From: Gigaspora rosea
Lineage: Eukaryota > Glomeromycota > Glomeromycetes > Diversisporales > Gigasporaceae
Assembly (NCBI GenBank): GCA_003550325.1
Contig: QKWP01000594.1
Span: forward strand, 25,713-89,712
Length of the DNA stretch: 64,000 nt
Reading direction: 5' to 3'
In this document: one piece after another, positions 45,476 to 56,088 of the stretch
Layout: every line of letters begins with the position of its first letter
How positions within the stretch are numbered: position 1 is the stretch's first letter
The notes under the pieces: generated by a model
Told to the model about the DNA's origin: nothing
What the model saw: the letters and a program-made list of their open reading frames with translations, nothing else
Databases searched by the model: none
Position numbers and translations under genes: made by a program

Positions 45476-46440
45476 GCGAAAATCAATAGGATTTTAAAAT
45501 TTTTTGATTTCTATATCTTTGAAGTATGTGTATGTTTATAGCGTTGTTAAGATTAAAAGCAAATAAAATGCTATGGATATATACAAGTATTATTTAGAAA
45601 AATTTTTTTCTTCAAGTTGTGTGGTTTTATTCCAATTTTTAATAATTCCGAACTAGTTTTGAAGCCAAGATTTTTTAGATAACACGACCATCCATTTTAC
45701 ATCCGGAATTACGCGGGCATCCGATAGATAGATACGATAAACAGATAGATAGACATTAGAGCTTAGTTACCATTGTATGAAATTTAAATATGTATATATG
45801 TAATATCATAGCATTTAATCGGATTTACTTCAAAGTACCCGTATCGTGATAAGCTTCATGTACTATATAATTCGTAAATCTAATTCCATAACCGAATTAA
45901 ATGTTGATATGTGCAGGCTAAAAAATTTTTTTTACAATAATAATATAATAAAAATAAACTTAGAACTAACCGAGTAACATTCTAGATTAACCGAATATTA
46001 AATAACTTATTTATGAAGGAAGTAGGGAATCGTTTCTGCAGAAGACATAAATTAAAAATTAAGTGGTACATGATAACAAAAATAAATTCTTTTTTTTTGA
46101 CATAAAAAGAATTGCAAAAACGGCTAAATATATGTAAACATAGCTACAACATTTAAATAAAGCGAAGGATCTAAATCCTTTGCCTCTAACTGGGTGACAG
46201 TAAATGTAAATATACGAAATCAAAACCAACTAGAAAATCATTAAACAAAAATGTAACCAAAACACGTTCAATTGTTTCCTTTATTAATTGGTTCTTTTGG
46301 GACGTAACTTTCTTCAATTTATTGCTGTGCGGTTATTCATCATGAATGCATATAATACGTACTGTACATAAATTTAGTGAAACATAATGAAACATTTGTT
46401 TTCTAACTAATGTCATTATAATACCCATATTGATTTCAGA
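45476..46440. other. Spacer with a short GATA microsatellite
   Basis: A GATA-type run lies near 45725-45755. No gene, TIR or RNA gene recognised. Confidence 0.45.
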
Positions 46441-46468
46441 TAACAAGCGAAGCGATGTCTCCATGTTA

Positions 46469-46714
46469 CTAAATAAAATGTGAAGCATCGCGTCTCGTCT
46501 TGCAAAGCAACTTTTTAATGCACTGTGTAAGTAATTCTGACAATTCAGACAATGAATATTTTTTTAAATGACTTGCGCTTAATAAAGTATGTGTAGGCAT
46601 TAGTGATAAATAAATTTTAATGATAGCTTGCAAATCGAAACGGCTTGGAAACGGCTTGGAAACGGCTTGGGAAAATTTTACATTGTGAAATTCAAATGAA
46701 ACTTTAATGCGCAA
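46469..46714 (-). CDS. Candidate terminal exon, unknown protein
   Basis: An open minus frame with ordinary codon use ends at TAA/TAG near 46469. It contains LMPTHTLLSASHLKKYS and an amphipathic LSELSELLTQCIKKLL. There is no ATG at its 5' end, so it could only be a late exon. A possible first exon (ATG near 46860, MKHFLKLFLF then GTAAAT) lies upstream, but I cannot join the two in phase. A triple ACGGCTTGGAA repeat lies inside. It could be chance. Confidence 0.25.
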   Translation of the reverse strand: MRIKVSFEFHNVKFSQAVSKPFPSRFDLQAIIKIYLSLMPTHTLLSASHLKKYSLSELSELLTQCIKKLLCKTRRDASHFI

Positions 46715-47013
46715 ATTGAAATTACAGATAATTGTGTGTGATCATTAATTGACTTAATAGAGGAAAGTCTTGTTTAAGAATATTGTGTAATGAGAATAAT
46801 ATCGATTTTTAGATTTACAAAAAGAAACAATTTCAAAAAATGTTTCATACTGTATTCGTTTACTATATGGCAACAGTTTTTAAAACATTACTGTTAAAAA
46901 GATTAATTAACCTTTGACAAATGTATCAAGAAGTAAGAGATTAAACCTCTTCCTCCTCCTTAAGATAATATAATAATCGATTCCAATATATTTTACTTTA
47001 AATAATGAATAAG

Positions 47014-47223
47014 CGGGTTTGGGTCAAAATCCCGACAATCAGAAATATTTTCCTTGAACAAACAATTTTACTATATAATCGCCCAAACCCTAACTCTAAC
47101 CCAGGCGCTCACCCTAACTATAACCTATGCACTCTAATTTTAACCTAACTTAAATGAACTAATAATTTTTAATTGACGGGATTGTCGGGATTTTTTGTTT
47201 GTCGGGGTTTTGGCCTGCACCCG
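47014..47223. mobile_element. CGGGT MITE with AATAAG duplication (210 bp)
   Basis: Ends CGGGTTTGGGTCAAAATCCC and, inverted, GGGGTTTTGGCCTGCACCCG. AATAAG occurs directly at 47008-47013 and 47224-47229. Repeated CCCGACAA words line the arms. The centre has AAACCCTAACTCTAACCC and CACCCTAACTATAACC, telomere-like. Confidence 0.75.
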
Positions 47224-47229
47224 AATAAG

Positions 47230-48120
47230 TACTGTATGGTTAAATAAAGTTCAACGCCGAATATAATTAATAGTTACATTTATCTCCATGTGGTTTACTT
47301 TTTTCTAAACATGTAAATTTGTGTAAATGCTAAGTTAAATATAGAAATACAATGAATCTAAAAATAGGTATTCTCAAAAAAGTGCAAAGACAAATCGGGG
47401 ATTTTTTTATGTAACAAAGAACTTAATACATGGATTAACAAAGAAAGAAAAATATAATTGATGCTACAAGGTTGAAAAGTGCACTGGTTTTAATTTTCAT
47501 TAGTTCAAATTTCATGATATTCTTTAGTATATATTTTACATCCAATAAAATTTTTTACAAACTTCAATAAAACAATGCTTAAATTTCGTATGACTCTGCC
47601 ATAAATATGTGGCAAGTTACATATGTTTGCATACATACAAATGTAAACATTATTACTTAAAAAAAAAAAAACAAATTGATGCACATAATAATCATACCAC
47701 AATATGTTAGTATGCGCAATCCAAATAAACATTCATCTTTCGTATTACTAAATATACAGTACAATTAAAACATTCCTATTCATATAATTAGGAACTAAAT
47801 AATAACTGTCGTATAAAAATGTAAAACTACTGAAAAGTGACTATAATTATAACTTTTGTGTTTTTATGATTTTAATTTGACACTAATACAGTAATTATTG
47901 TACAGCATGTATAACACGATGCATAAAAAAATTAACTGAGTTGTTCAAAGTTTATTACAAATAAAAAAGCATTCTATCAAACAGATGAAATGTTACATAA
48001 GAATACATTATTCATTTGTTTATTTTATTTTAATTAATCTTAGTGAAAATCTTGACGTTAAATCAATTTCATGAAAATCCAATTTCTTTCAATAGCATCA
48101 TTGATGACTATCATCGCACG
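47230..48120. other. Spacer, no gene supported
   Basis: AT-rich. The minus ORF at 47505-47732 has random-looking composition and no splice or family support. Confidence 0.45.
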
Positions 48121-48125
48121 TAGAA

Positions 48126-48595
48126 TTAATGCTTGTTAGGATACGTAAATCTGTGTGAGATCCACCTTACTTCATCGACAATTACACGTAACTAATCAAA
48201 TGCCTATGTGATGTCAGTTAAATAAACATTCGGTGAAATGACTGTCTGTGCTGAATTGGTGCTTGGAAAAATTAAATTAATTTTAACCACTATTAAAAAG
48301 TGAAAAATATTATTTGTAATGAATTATAATTGGTTTACATTTGTTTCAATTAACCATGCAAATGAGCTATAGTTCTGTAATTACAGACATATTTAAAGAT
48401 ATACATAATTAAAATTGAAATTACAGTAAATAGAAAATCTACAATAGGTTCGCGATGAATATTACAATATGTTTTATAAATAAAATTATTGTTTAAAAAT
48501 CATATTTACCTTACCTTTAATATAATTGGTAACATTTGCGAACCAATTGACCATAGAGATATAAATACAACAACCACATAATTATACTGTTTCAT
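48126..48595 (-). pseudogene. Small gene with N-terminal signal/membrane segment, disrupted
   Basis: Exon 1 (48515-48595) encodes MKQYNYVVVVFISLWSI, a signal-peptide or anchor, and ends at AAG with a GTAAGG donor. Exon 2 (48339-48374) reads NYSSFAWLIETN with CAG acceptor and GTAAAC donor, in phase. A third stretch (48126-48289) reads FPSTNSAQTVISPNVYLTDI, TAG, AFD, TAG, LRVIVDEVRWISHRF. Both TAGs (48204-48206, 48192-48194) fit CAG-to-TAG changes, and the exon 2 to 3 join is out of phase by one. A TATAAATA-like box lies about 80 bases upstream of the ATG. No family recognised. Exons 1-2 are convincing; the third is less so. Confidence 0.45.
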
Positions 48596-48720
48596 ATTTT
48601 CTTTATGTTGTTAATCTTAACGCTGCTCTTAATTAAGAAATAAGAGAAGCATGCAAGTAAAATGCTAAAGTCCAATTATTTATACTGTATATTATTCATT
48701 TAATTAGTACATGTATTTGT

Positions 48721-48788
48721 TTAGTTTGCTAACGCATTCACAACATGTTTTAATGTCTTAGTTATTTGAATTGCTTCAAAATCAAATT
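48721..48788 (-). CDS. Candidate terminal exon, unknown protein
   Basis: After a run of T ending in a CAG acceptor, the minus strand reads FDFEAIQITKTLKHVVNALAN and stop. Composition is protein-like. The partner exon is uncertain; the ORF at 48884-48967 is the nearest candidate but offers no in-phase donor. It lies upstream of the 48126-48595 gene on the same strand. Confidence 0.35.
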
Positions 48789-48883
48789 CTGAAAAAAAAA
48801 ATCTGTATTAAATATTACACCAAAAAGAACAAGTCATATTTACAACACGCAAGCTAACTCCATTGAGCTTGAACATTATGTAA

Positions 48884-48967
48884 TTATGCAACATAAATAT
48901 CATTCATATGTTCACGATAAGGTAATTCTTTTGTAGCTACATCCGTATAATATTCCAAAATATACAT
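48884..48967 (-). CDS. Candidate first exon, unknown protein
   Basis: An A-rich context leads to an ATG; the frame reads MYILEYYTDVATKELPYREH then MNDIYVA and stop. The opening loosely resembles YCII-type small alpha-beta proteins, a weak guess. The opposite strand offers a rival reading: a plus exon ending at 48921 (EHYVIMQHKYHSYVHDK, GTAATT donor) joins in phase to 49050-49112 (KIEKICTETTSFLLSLKGVA, stop). Only one strand can be right and I cannot decide. Confidence 0.3.
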   Translation of the reverse strand: MYILEYYTDVATKELPYREHMNDIYVA

Positions 48968-49049
48968 TTTTGCAATAATCGATGTTTATTACAATAAATG
49001 CAAGAAGTAACCAATGCAAATTTTTATTTAAAATTAAATCCGCTTTTAG

Positions 49050-49112
49050 AAAATTGAAAAAATTTGTACTGAAACAACTTCCTTTTTGCTTTCATTAAAA
49101 GGCGTCGCCTGA
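49050..49112 (+). CDS. Rival plus-strand terminal exon
   Basis: TTTTAG acceptor, then 20 codons (KIEKICTETTSFLLSLKGVA) and TGA. It joins in phase to the plus frame ending at 48921. No ATG-bearing first exon was found upstream, which counts against it. Confidence 0.25.
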   Translation, partial: KIEKICTETTSFLLSLKGVA

Positions 49113-50230
49113 ATTAGGAAAATTGAATAGCATTATCGATTTCGTCATTATATCACAAATGACAAAAAAAGGTTGCATTTTTTACGCCAAATTTAAATTT
49201 GTACCCTCCGACAATCATTGTCGTCGGCAGATCGATCACGTGACATTATGTTTTGCTTTAAAATTAGAGTTAGAAAGGATCGCATAAATAAAATCACCTC
49301 CCCGACATTTTTTGTTAATTTTCCAAGATGGGCTTAGACTACAATTTTTTATAGTTTTCACATTCTTATCTTTTTTTCGCTTGTTTTATCCGGGTTCATT
49401 AAATTTTATCAATTTGATTGATTTATTATCACGTGACCTGCCCGACATTTGAATGCACAAAAAAATTCCGCAACCAATCAAATTTTGTAATCAGGTGTAA
49501 CGTGTGAATGACTCTTTTTTTTTTTGGTTTTCTCTAAAAAATCGCTAATAACTCGACGAAATTTCAGCCTCCTCCTAACTGTCATCAGTTGCGTCTTTGA
49601 GTGCACAATCGCACAGTTTGGCTCCAGTCGCAACTTAAGTTAGTTTATTATTAAAAGACAGTTTCTTACTAATTCGTATTCAAGAGATAGTTTAAGTCTT
49701 AGATGAACTTTATTAAAGGTGAAAACTCAGGTTTTAAATACTTTCTGAGTTGTTAAGACCACTGCGCTATATTTTTCATAGCCTCTTGTGCTAACAAAGT
49801 TGCTTCACAACATTGCGCGAATAGAAGACTCCTACGTCCTAACTATCATAATTTCTACTCTTTTTAGCGAACCAACAATTAAAGACCAACAATAACCTGG
49901 TTGGCCTACAATTCCTTGCAACAATAACTGGTTTCTCCACCCATCGCATGCAAACAACTCCTGGGAACAATTCATTATCTCCAAGCCTCCGCCACAACCT
50001 TGTTATCCATATGGCTTGGATCGATGGACCTTCCGGTGTTACCAATTTGCATTTAAGTCACTGTTTAAAATTTTTAACCGTGACACTACATGTGATCTGG
50101 GATTTAATACGGTATTGAATGAAATAGACCGGATTTTTATTATAATATTCTGAATATTTGCTAAAAAAAACAATGTTAAATTTTATCAAGAAGTTAAGAA
50201 ACTAACTTTTTTTGGGTCTAGCCGACGATC
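49113..50230. other. Spacer with a tRNA-like relic and a GC-richer patch
   Basis: Near 49200-49460, inverted GTCGGCAG and CACGTGA words suggest an old MITE. Near 49755-49775, the minus strand reads ATAGCGCAGTGGTCTTAAC, like a Pol III A box, but the B box is unrecognisable. Positions 49840-50045 are GC-richer and open on both strands without family signal. None is firm enough to annotate separately. Confidence 0.35.
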
Positions 50231-50237
50231 CTACTAA

Positions 50238-51126
50238 GGCCAGACCAAGTTGATTATGTGTTTTACATTACCCCCTCTCTCATAGTAAAAAAAATTTTGA
50301 TAAATATACATAGGGCTACGGGATATTTCGGAAAATTTTTATACAGTGTGAAAGTCGTGGGAATCGGTGTGTGGCTAAAATACTCTAACAGCACCACTAT
50401 CTAATTCATCTAATGTCCTTTACTTGTACAAGACGCCTGAACCTTGAATTGGCAGTCAGAAAGAGGCGTGGAAGATTTGGTCCGGGTCTCTATAACGAAA
50501 GTGGAGTCGATCGTTAAGTGACTTAATGATATCACGTGATCACAGGATTTGGACTTTTTATACAATTTCACACATCGGGGGTTGTAACAGTTTATATTAT
50601 CTCAATTATCTATCAGAGAATTCCTTAACACTAACTTCTACTCTAATTTCGAAGGTTCTTACTTCACAACGTTGAACTCTAACTGAATTTTGGTTTTAAT
50701 GAACTCGAAGTGAGTTATCTTTATTTGATGGTGAGCTCTAGGCTCTTATATACTTTTAATTACAGACTAAAAAACGATACAAAAGAATCTTTTAATTCGT
50801 ATGAAGCTTTTTATACTTAGGACTTTTAAGTATCTTTTGATACTTTCGATTCTTAAGTATCTTTTGATACTTTTAATTCTTAAGTATCTTTTGATACTTT
50901 TGATTCTTAAGTATCTTTTGATACTTTTGATTCTTTAGATGCGTGATCGACATAATACTAAAAATAGAAATAACTATATGTTTAAAAATAGATAGAAATT
51001 GGGCACAGCCCAGATCCGGTTTGTGCTTTGTCGATTTTGCTCAACGGTCACTGAACAATTACCCCACCCCCCTCTCCTAGAGTGGAGAGGGGGTAATGTA
51101 AAACACATAATCAACTTGGTCTGGCT
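50238..51126. mobile_element. PIF/Harbinger-type element, TAA duplication (889 bp)
   Basis: Long inverted ends (about 40 bases) start GGCCAGACCAAGTTGATTAT and continue GTGTTTTACATTACCCCCTC. TAA lies at 50235-50237 and 51127-51129. No transposase ORF. It contains the 27-bp minisatellite at 50815-50940. The near-identity of the two long ends indicates recent activity. Confidence 0.85.
50815..50940. repeat. 27-bp palindromic minisatellite
   Basis: About four copies of AAGTATCTTTTGATACTT plus TTGATTCTT. Each unit is itself a hairpin. It lies inside the Harbinger-type element. Confidence 0.85.
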
Positions 51127-51311
51127 TAATCAATAAATAATGACATTACGATTATTTGATTTTTGACGGTTTCAAAAGGTTCATCTTTTTTGGAAAGGTC
51201 AATATTTGTAGATTTTTGGATTTTGAACTCTGATTCGTAAATATTTTAATTATATAATCAATAATTTCTTAGTACTATGCATTAATTTTTTGATGTTTAA
51301 ATAATTATCTA

Positions 51312-51545
51312 GGTAGTTTGAAGTTAATTTTTCGGTTAACATCTCCCCCTCCACCCCCGAAAAATGAACAGCCAATCAAACGCTGGATGACTTTCGCAAT
51401 CACCTGATTTACATCAACCAATGAAATTACCCACCTTTGTTCATTTTTTATGTTCGTTTCATATGTTCGTTTCATTTTACCCCCCCCCCCCCCTCATGAG
51501 AGTCCTGGAAAAGTTATGTTAACCAAGAATCAACTTCAAACGGCC
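51312..51545. mobile_element. GGTAGTTTGAAGTT MITE (234 bp)
   Basis: Ends GGTAGTTTGAAGTTAATTTT and, inverted, GATTCTTGGTTAACATAACT-type text ending CAAACGGCC. Flanks CTA and TTA form a near 3-bp duplication, so PIF/Harbinger-like. A long run of C sits near the right arm. Confidence 0.6.
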
Positions 51546-51644
51546 TTAGCGATTAAATTGAAGTTTTCCTTTGGCTTGTGACTTATGAATTATGAATTTC
51601 CAGGATCACGTGACTTTTCTTTAAAAAAGGGAAGATATACCGAC

Positions 51645-51829
51645 TAGAGTATTCCGAATTATGATGCGGCATAATATGCGCATAATTGGCGATTTTTTCC
51701 ATATGAAAATCGTATAATCCGCTCACTTTCATGTGAATTTTTAATGGCTAATAACTCAAAATTCGTATAATTCGCATAATTTATGATTCATAATTTGGCT
51801 AACCTCGCATCATAATCCTGGACACCCTA
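51645..51829. mobile_element. hAT MITE, perfect 8-bp duplication ATACCGAC (185 bp)
   Basis: Ends TAGAGTATTCCGAATTATGA and, inverted, TCATAATCCTGGACACCCTA. ATACCGAC lies exactly at 51637-51644 and 51830-51837. The interior has repeated CGCATAATT words. Confidence 0.9.
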
Positions 51830-51839
51830 ATACCGACTA

Positions 51840-51967
51840 AGCTTGTTGGTGAAACTTAATCATCTAGTTTCACCAGCTGCACCTTTGAAATCTGATTGGC
51901 TAGTTATAAGTAGTTTCACCAGTCATTCACCAGTTGCACCGAAATTTAGCAGTTTCACCAACAAGCT
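51840..51967. mobile_element. AGCTTGTTGGTGAAACT MITE, TA duplication (128 bp)
   Basis: Perfect inverted ends AGCTTGTTGGTGAAACT and AGTTTCACCAACAAGCT between TA dinucleotides. A third ATACCGRC copy lies just to its right. Non-coding; the ORF starting at 51843 is spurious. Confidence 0.85.
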
Positions 51968-51976
51968 TAATACCGG

Positions 51977-52662
51977 CCCTATAAAAAAATCCGTCCGGAT
52001 ATGCACGTGGTTCTACGGAAAAGCACGGTGATCTGTGGAACGGCTAAAGAGACGGGTTTGCACGTGTGAGTTCCGTGTTGGCACGACTAAAATGGTCCGA
52101 ATTGGACCGTAAATGGACCGGGTTTTGCTGCACTTTACTAAGCCAAAATTCACGTGTTTTGGCACGGGTCGAAGCACACGTAAGTTTACGTACATATATT
52201 TCTTACGACAAGAATGAATTCAATTTAGTTAGAGTACAGTATAATTGTGAAGGGTGGTAACAAACATGCCTATAGCAAAATTTTGCAAGGAATTTTTTTT
52301 TTAGGAATTAAAAAGCATTTCATGGATGAGATTTGGAGGTACAGACGATTTTTTAAAAAAATTCGTTTGTTTTGAATTTTCACGTTACACCTGATCCTGC
52401 GATTTTATTGGCTACACGAGATACACGTGCCATTAAATACGTGTAATTCCAACTAACGAGCCTATACGTGTCATCCCGAATACGTGCCATTCCGTATAAA
52501 AATCTTACACGTGTCATTGTGGACATACACAACGTGCCGATACGTATCATTTTAAACACGTGCCATTCCGTGTGTCGTATATATACGTGCCACAGTGCAC
52601 GTGCCATCACGGACACCTCCGTGCTAAACCGTAACACCACCCGGACCACTTTTTTCATAGGG
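51977..52662. mobile_element. CCCTAT-family TIR element, CpG-rich copy (686 bp, CGG duplication)
   Basis: Ends CCCTATAAAAAAATCCGTCC and, inverted, GGACCACTTTTTTCATAGGG. CGG lies at 51974-51976 and 52663-52665. Both halves are full of CACGTG and ACGTGCCA words; the 1.8-kb and left-edge copies have the decayed forms. All ORFs inside are spurious. Confidence 0.8.
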
Positions 52663-54060
52663 CGGCACAGCACACACGTGACTAATTCTGCTATACCCCA
52701 ACGCTAACTCTAACTCTAATGCCGGCCATGCTGTGTCGATTAGTTTATGCATTAAGTCTGTTTATATTTCCCCTAAAAAAAATCATGAATGTAAACCATA
52801 TTTACCGTTGAAACAAATGTTTATGCATAATGTCATGGATCAACCAGAATTTACCTCAATTCATTGTTTTAATGCTAAATGATTAAATGCGTGTAACCGT
52901 GTACGTACGACATACGAAATTTCTTTTCACATGACAAGATTTAGCTCTTTGAATTCATCCTAAATCGGCTTGATAGTTGTAATAATAATTTTTACGGCCA
53001 GACGAATTATTATTATATGGTGTGGTTGCTAAACATGCCTATTAAATTAAAAAGATTTAATTAATATTATGATATATGTGTGACATACTAATAAAATCGT
53101 TGATATCTGGAAGCCTGCAAAAATCAATTTTTTTTTACATCACCCCTGCTTACTCCAAAGATTTTAAAATTATATATTAGATTTTTTTCAATCAATGGTA
53201 TATTTTTCTCACTCTTGATCTTTTTTCAAAATAACATACAGCAACTAGTTCATTATTGACTACGTAATAAAGTAAATTCATAATCATAAATGAATTATTA
53301 TCATTTTAGTCTCACGTTCCAGAATTAACTGATTGGTTCATTCTATGTGTTCATTTTAAATATATCTACATAATTAAAGCAATAACCGGATGAAGGGATC
53401 AAATACAGTATACTCAAAATTTATAGAAAGGACATTATATTCGGTTGTTAGTATAACCAGCACAAAAAAATTTGTTTACCTAAATGTTTTTTCGATAGTA
53501 TCTAAAAATACAATTATTTGAACAACATGAAACAAATTTCATTAAAAAACCAATTGTAAAAAAATATTGATATTAATTGCAGAAGTAAGTTAAATTAAAG
53601 GAGTTACTTTTACTTAATTTATTAATGAGCTTACTTATAAATAAAATGTAAAATATTATATTTACGCGTAAGTTGAATCCTTAACATTGTACATGCATGC
53701 AAGCGCTCCTATCTGTGGCTAACAATATTGATTGAAAAGTAAAAATTATAATCGCTTCGTAAAAAGTACCAATCAATATTAATTTTGCTTTGCAATAATT
53801 GTAAGGGGTTACTTTTTTCCGCGGATCTAAATATAGTATTTTGATTAAAGACCTTATATTATTATTTACAGCCAGATATATAAAATAATAATAACGTGTC
53901 AGAGCTCTGTACAAAATTACTAATTCTGACCAAAATCGGACAGGAAGTTTCACGAAATTTACTATCCGATTTGATCCGAATCATTATTTGTCTAAATTAG
54001 GCATACAAAACGATATATTTTAAGAAGTTACTTTGTTTTCATGGTTTAATTCGTTAATAT
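52663..54060. other. Region with no firm gene
   Basis: CACGTGAC and an ACGCTAACTCTAACTC tract lie at its left edge. The minus frame 53681-53953 (containing EAIIIFTFQSILLATDR) lacks an ATG and a usable acceptor. Otherwise nothing is supported. Confidence 0.4.
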
Positions 54061-54062
54061 AT

Positions 54063-54076
54063 GCGTAGGAAAGATG

Positions 54077-54128
<52 letters not shown>

Positions 54129-54143
54129 GTATGAAAGATGAAC
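54063..54143. repeat. 48-base T homopolymer between short direct repeats
   Basis: T runs from 54079 to 54126, flanked by GCGTAGGAAAGATGAA and GCGTATGAAAGATGAA. Run length may be an assembly estimate. Confidence 0.85.
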
Positions 54144-54329
54144 ATTTTTTAATTTTTTTTTTTTTTATTATGCATTTTAATAGATAAAAACATTTCATAG
54201 TTTATTTAATATATATGCATGAAATATTATAATATGCACACATGAATAATAAGTACAAGTCTATTTACATTTTGGGGCCGAATTTGATTTTTGTTCTCGC
54301 ATCCTATTCAAGCCAACTCATAGTACAAC

Positions 54330-54898
54330 TAGAGATGTTACATTTTTTTTTTGTGCACAGTACATACGTATAGTACAATAGTATTTTATTTTGTAATAAA
54401 ATAATAAAAATAATTTTAATCACGTAACTAAAAATTATTACAAAGAGGTACGGAACATTTAATATTTATATAATATATAATTATACATATGTTAAGAAAA
54501 AAAAACCTTAATATTACTGGGGAAAAATCTCAACAACTAAAATATAAATAAAATAATTTAAATATTTAAATATATATTTTTTAATTTAATCATCTCTATC
54601 CATAACTTTGTTTTTTATTATTATTATTTATTATATTCAACCCTAGCAAATTTATTTGTGTATTGCTCTAAGCAAAGGCTAAATATAGTAAATAATAAAT
54701 AATAAGCCCAAATTTATAAAATCTGGTTTTATATTGGTAATATTAAAAAAATTTTGCTTAAGAATGCCCGATAATATACTTTTTATAATGATCAAATTCT
54801 TAAGTTTTATTGGTTGATCAGTTACATAACTATAAAAGAATCGACAAAAATTTCGTGTACAGTACAGTACGTATAGTACTGTACGTGGCACATCTCTA
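54330..54898. mobile_element. hAT element (569 bp), 8-bp duplication 7/8
   Basis: Ends TAGAGATGTTACATTTTTTT and, inverted, GTACGTGGCACATCTCTA. Flanks AGTACAAC (54322-54329) and GGTACAAC (54899-54906). Subterminal ACGTATAGTAC occurs in both arms. No transposase. Confidence 0.8.
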
Positions 54899-54906
54899 GG
54901 TACAAC

Positions 54907-55730
54907 ATATTAAATTATCGCTTTAAATATTTGTCACTAAGAAATTTACAAATCAAATGCCGCATTAACCAATTTTTCTTTCATTACCTGAAATGTAATA
55001 TTTTGTCGATTCATGAGATGTGCCTTTAATAATTTGAAAATTGGGGGAAAACTTTTTTTTTTTTACTTATGAGAATTTCACAAATAATGTTTTAATAATG
55101 TATTATTGACTAATACAATTTTAGGATAGAATTTAATAATACATTTATGTTTAACAGGGAAATAAATCGGAGGTTTTATAGACAATGAAGACAAAGCTTT
55201 CAGAATTATATTACAATGGTTCTTTGTCTCTGTTCAACGTCTTACATTAAAAGAATAACCTTTTACGATTGCTTGAATTATACAATTTAAGTAAATAAAA
55301 AATAAAGCATTTTGTAATCTCAAAATATAAATGAAAATGTTATAAAACCCACGCTTCTTTTTACTTTGTTAGCTATTGCGTAATTTTTTGACTTTTTTTT
55401 CAATAAAAAAAAAAAAGAAATCATTGGTTTCATTTCTTGAAGACGAATTTTTATGCCGATAACTCTAATGAAACGAATACAAAAATAACAAAAAAGAAAA
55501 CGAGTAAAATGAGAAAATCGATATAGCGTACAGACGAAAGGTAAAAAAAAAAAAAAAAGAAAAAGAAAGAGAAAATGGGAGAGGGAAAATTTTGCCAAAA
55601 TATAAATTTACATGAAAAACGAATAAAAAAAATGATTTTGCCAATCTTCGAGCCAAAATATTTATTTTACCAATTTTACCAATGGTGAACCAGTCACCAT
55701 TTATATAGATATGTCTAAATAAGTAAAGAC
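54907..55730. other. AT-rich region, no gene supported
   Basis: Overlapping minus ORFs at 55320-55656 are phenylalanine-rich readings of A runs. No splice or family support. Confidence 0.45.
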
Positions 55731-55734
55731 GACG

Positions 55735-55887
55735 TCAATCAGATCCATTAAAGAGCATTTCAACAAAGGAAGGTGGTGGTTGCTGTGGGATTTCTGCATT
55801 TGTGGGTGAAAATGTTATACCATCAAGGATAGTTTTAGTAAACTCTTCATTTTGCTCATCTTGATTCTGATTATCGTGCCGATCCAT
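55735..55887 (-). CDS. Small acidic protein, unknown function (50 residues)
   Basis: Complete frame from an ATG preceded by an A run to TGA. It reads MDRHDNQNQDEQNEEFTKTI, then a P-rich middle (EIPQQPPPSF), then VEMLFNGSD. Gln/Asn/Asp/Glu-rich start, no membrane segment, no cysteines. Codon use and composition are unlike the translated-repeat ORFs around it. It may be a whole small gene or a first exon. It points away from the 56873-57394 gene, about 1 kb apart, with an AT-rich interval that could hold both promoters. No family recognised. Confidence 0.45.
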   Translation of the reverse strand: MDRHDNQNQDEQNEEFTKTILDGITFSPTNAEIPQQPPPSFVEMLFNGSD

Positions 55888-55926
55888 TTTTTTTTTGAAC
55901 GGATGTAAAAACGAGATTAATTTTTT

Positions 55927-56040
55927 GGATGAAAGTGAAAAAGAGCTTAATTTTTTTAGATGGAGATGGAACGAGTTTTTTTTGGATAGAAGTGAAAAAG
56001 AGCTTAATTTTTTTAGATGGAGATGGAAACGAGTTTTTTT
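55927..56040. repeat. 57-bp tandem duplication
   Basis: Units 55927-55983 and 55984-56040 differ at a few bases (GGATGAAAGTGAAAAAGAGC against GGATAGAAGTGAAAAAGAGC). 57 is a multiple of three, which keeps an accidental ORF open. An AT dinucleotide run follows at about 56056-56081. Confidence 0.85.
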
Positions 56041-56048
56041 TATTGTTT

Positions 56049-56088
<40 letters not shown>

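Noticed and set aside
49720-49780. tRNA gene
   Set aside because: Only an A-box-like ATAGCGCAGTGG word is present; the B box and stems are not recognisable. At best a decayed tRNA-SINE head.
49839-50045. 68-residue minus ORF in a GC-richer patch
   Set aside because: The plus strand is open there too, no start or splice context, and no family motif recognised.
51843-52707. Several ORFs on both strands (60-97 residues)
   Set aside because: They read through MITE and CCCTAT-element repeats rich in CACGTG and are not shared by other copies.
53681-53953. 90-residue minus frame with a hydrophobic segment
   Set aside because: No ATG (GTG at the 5' end), no good acceptor, no recognised family.
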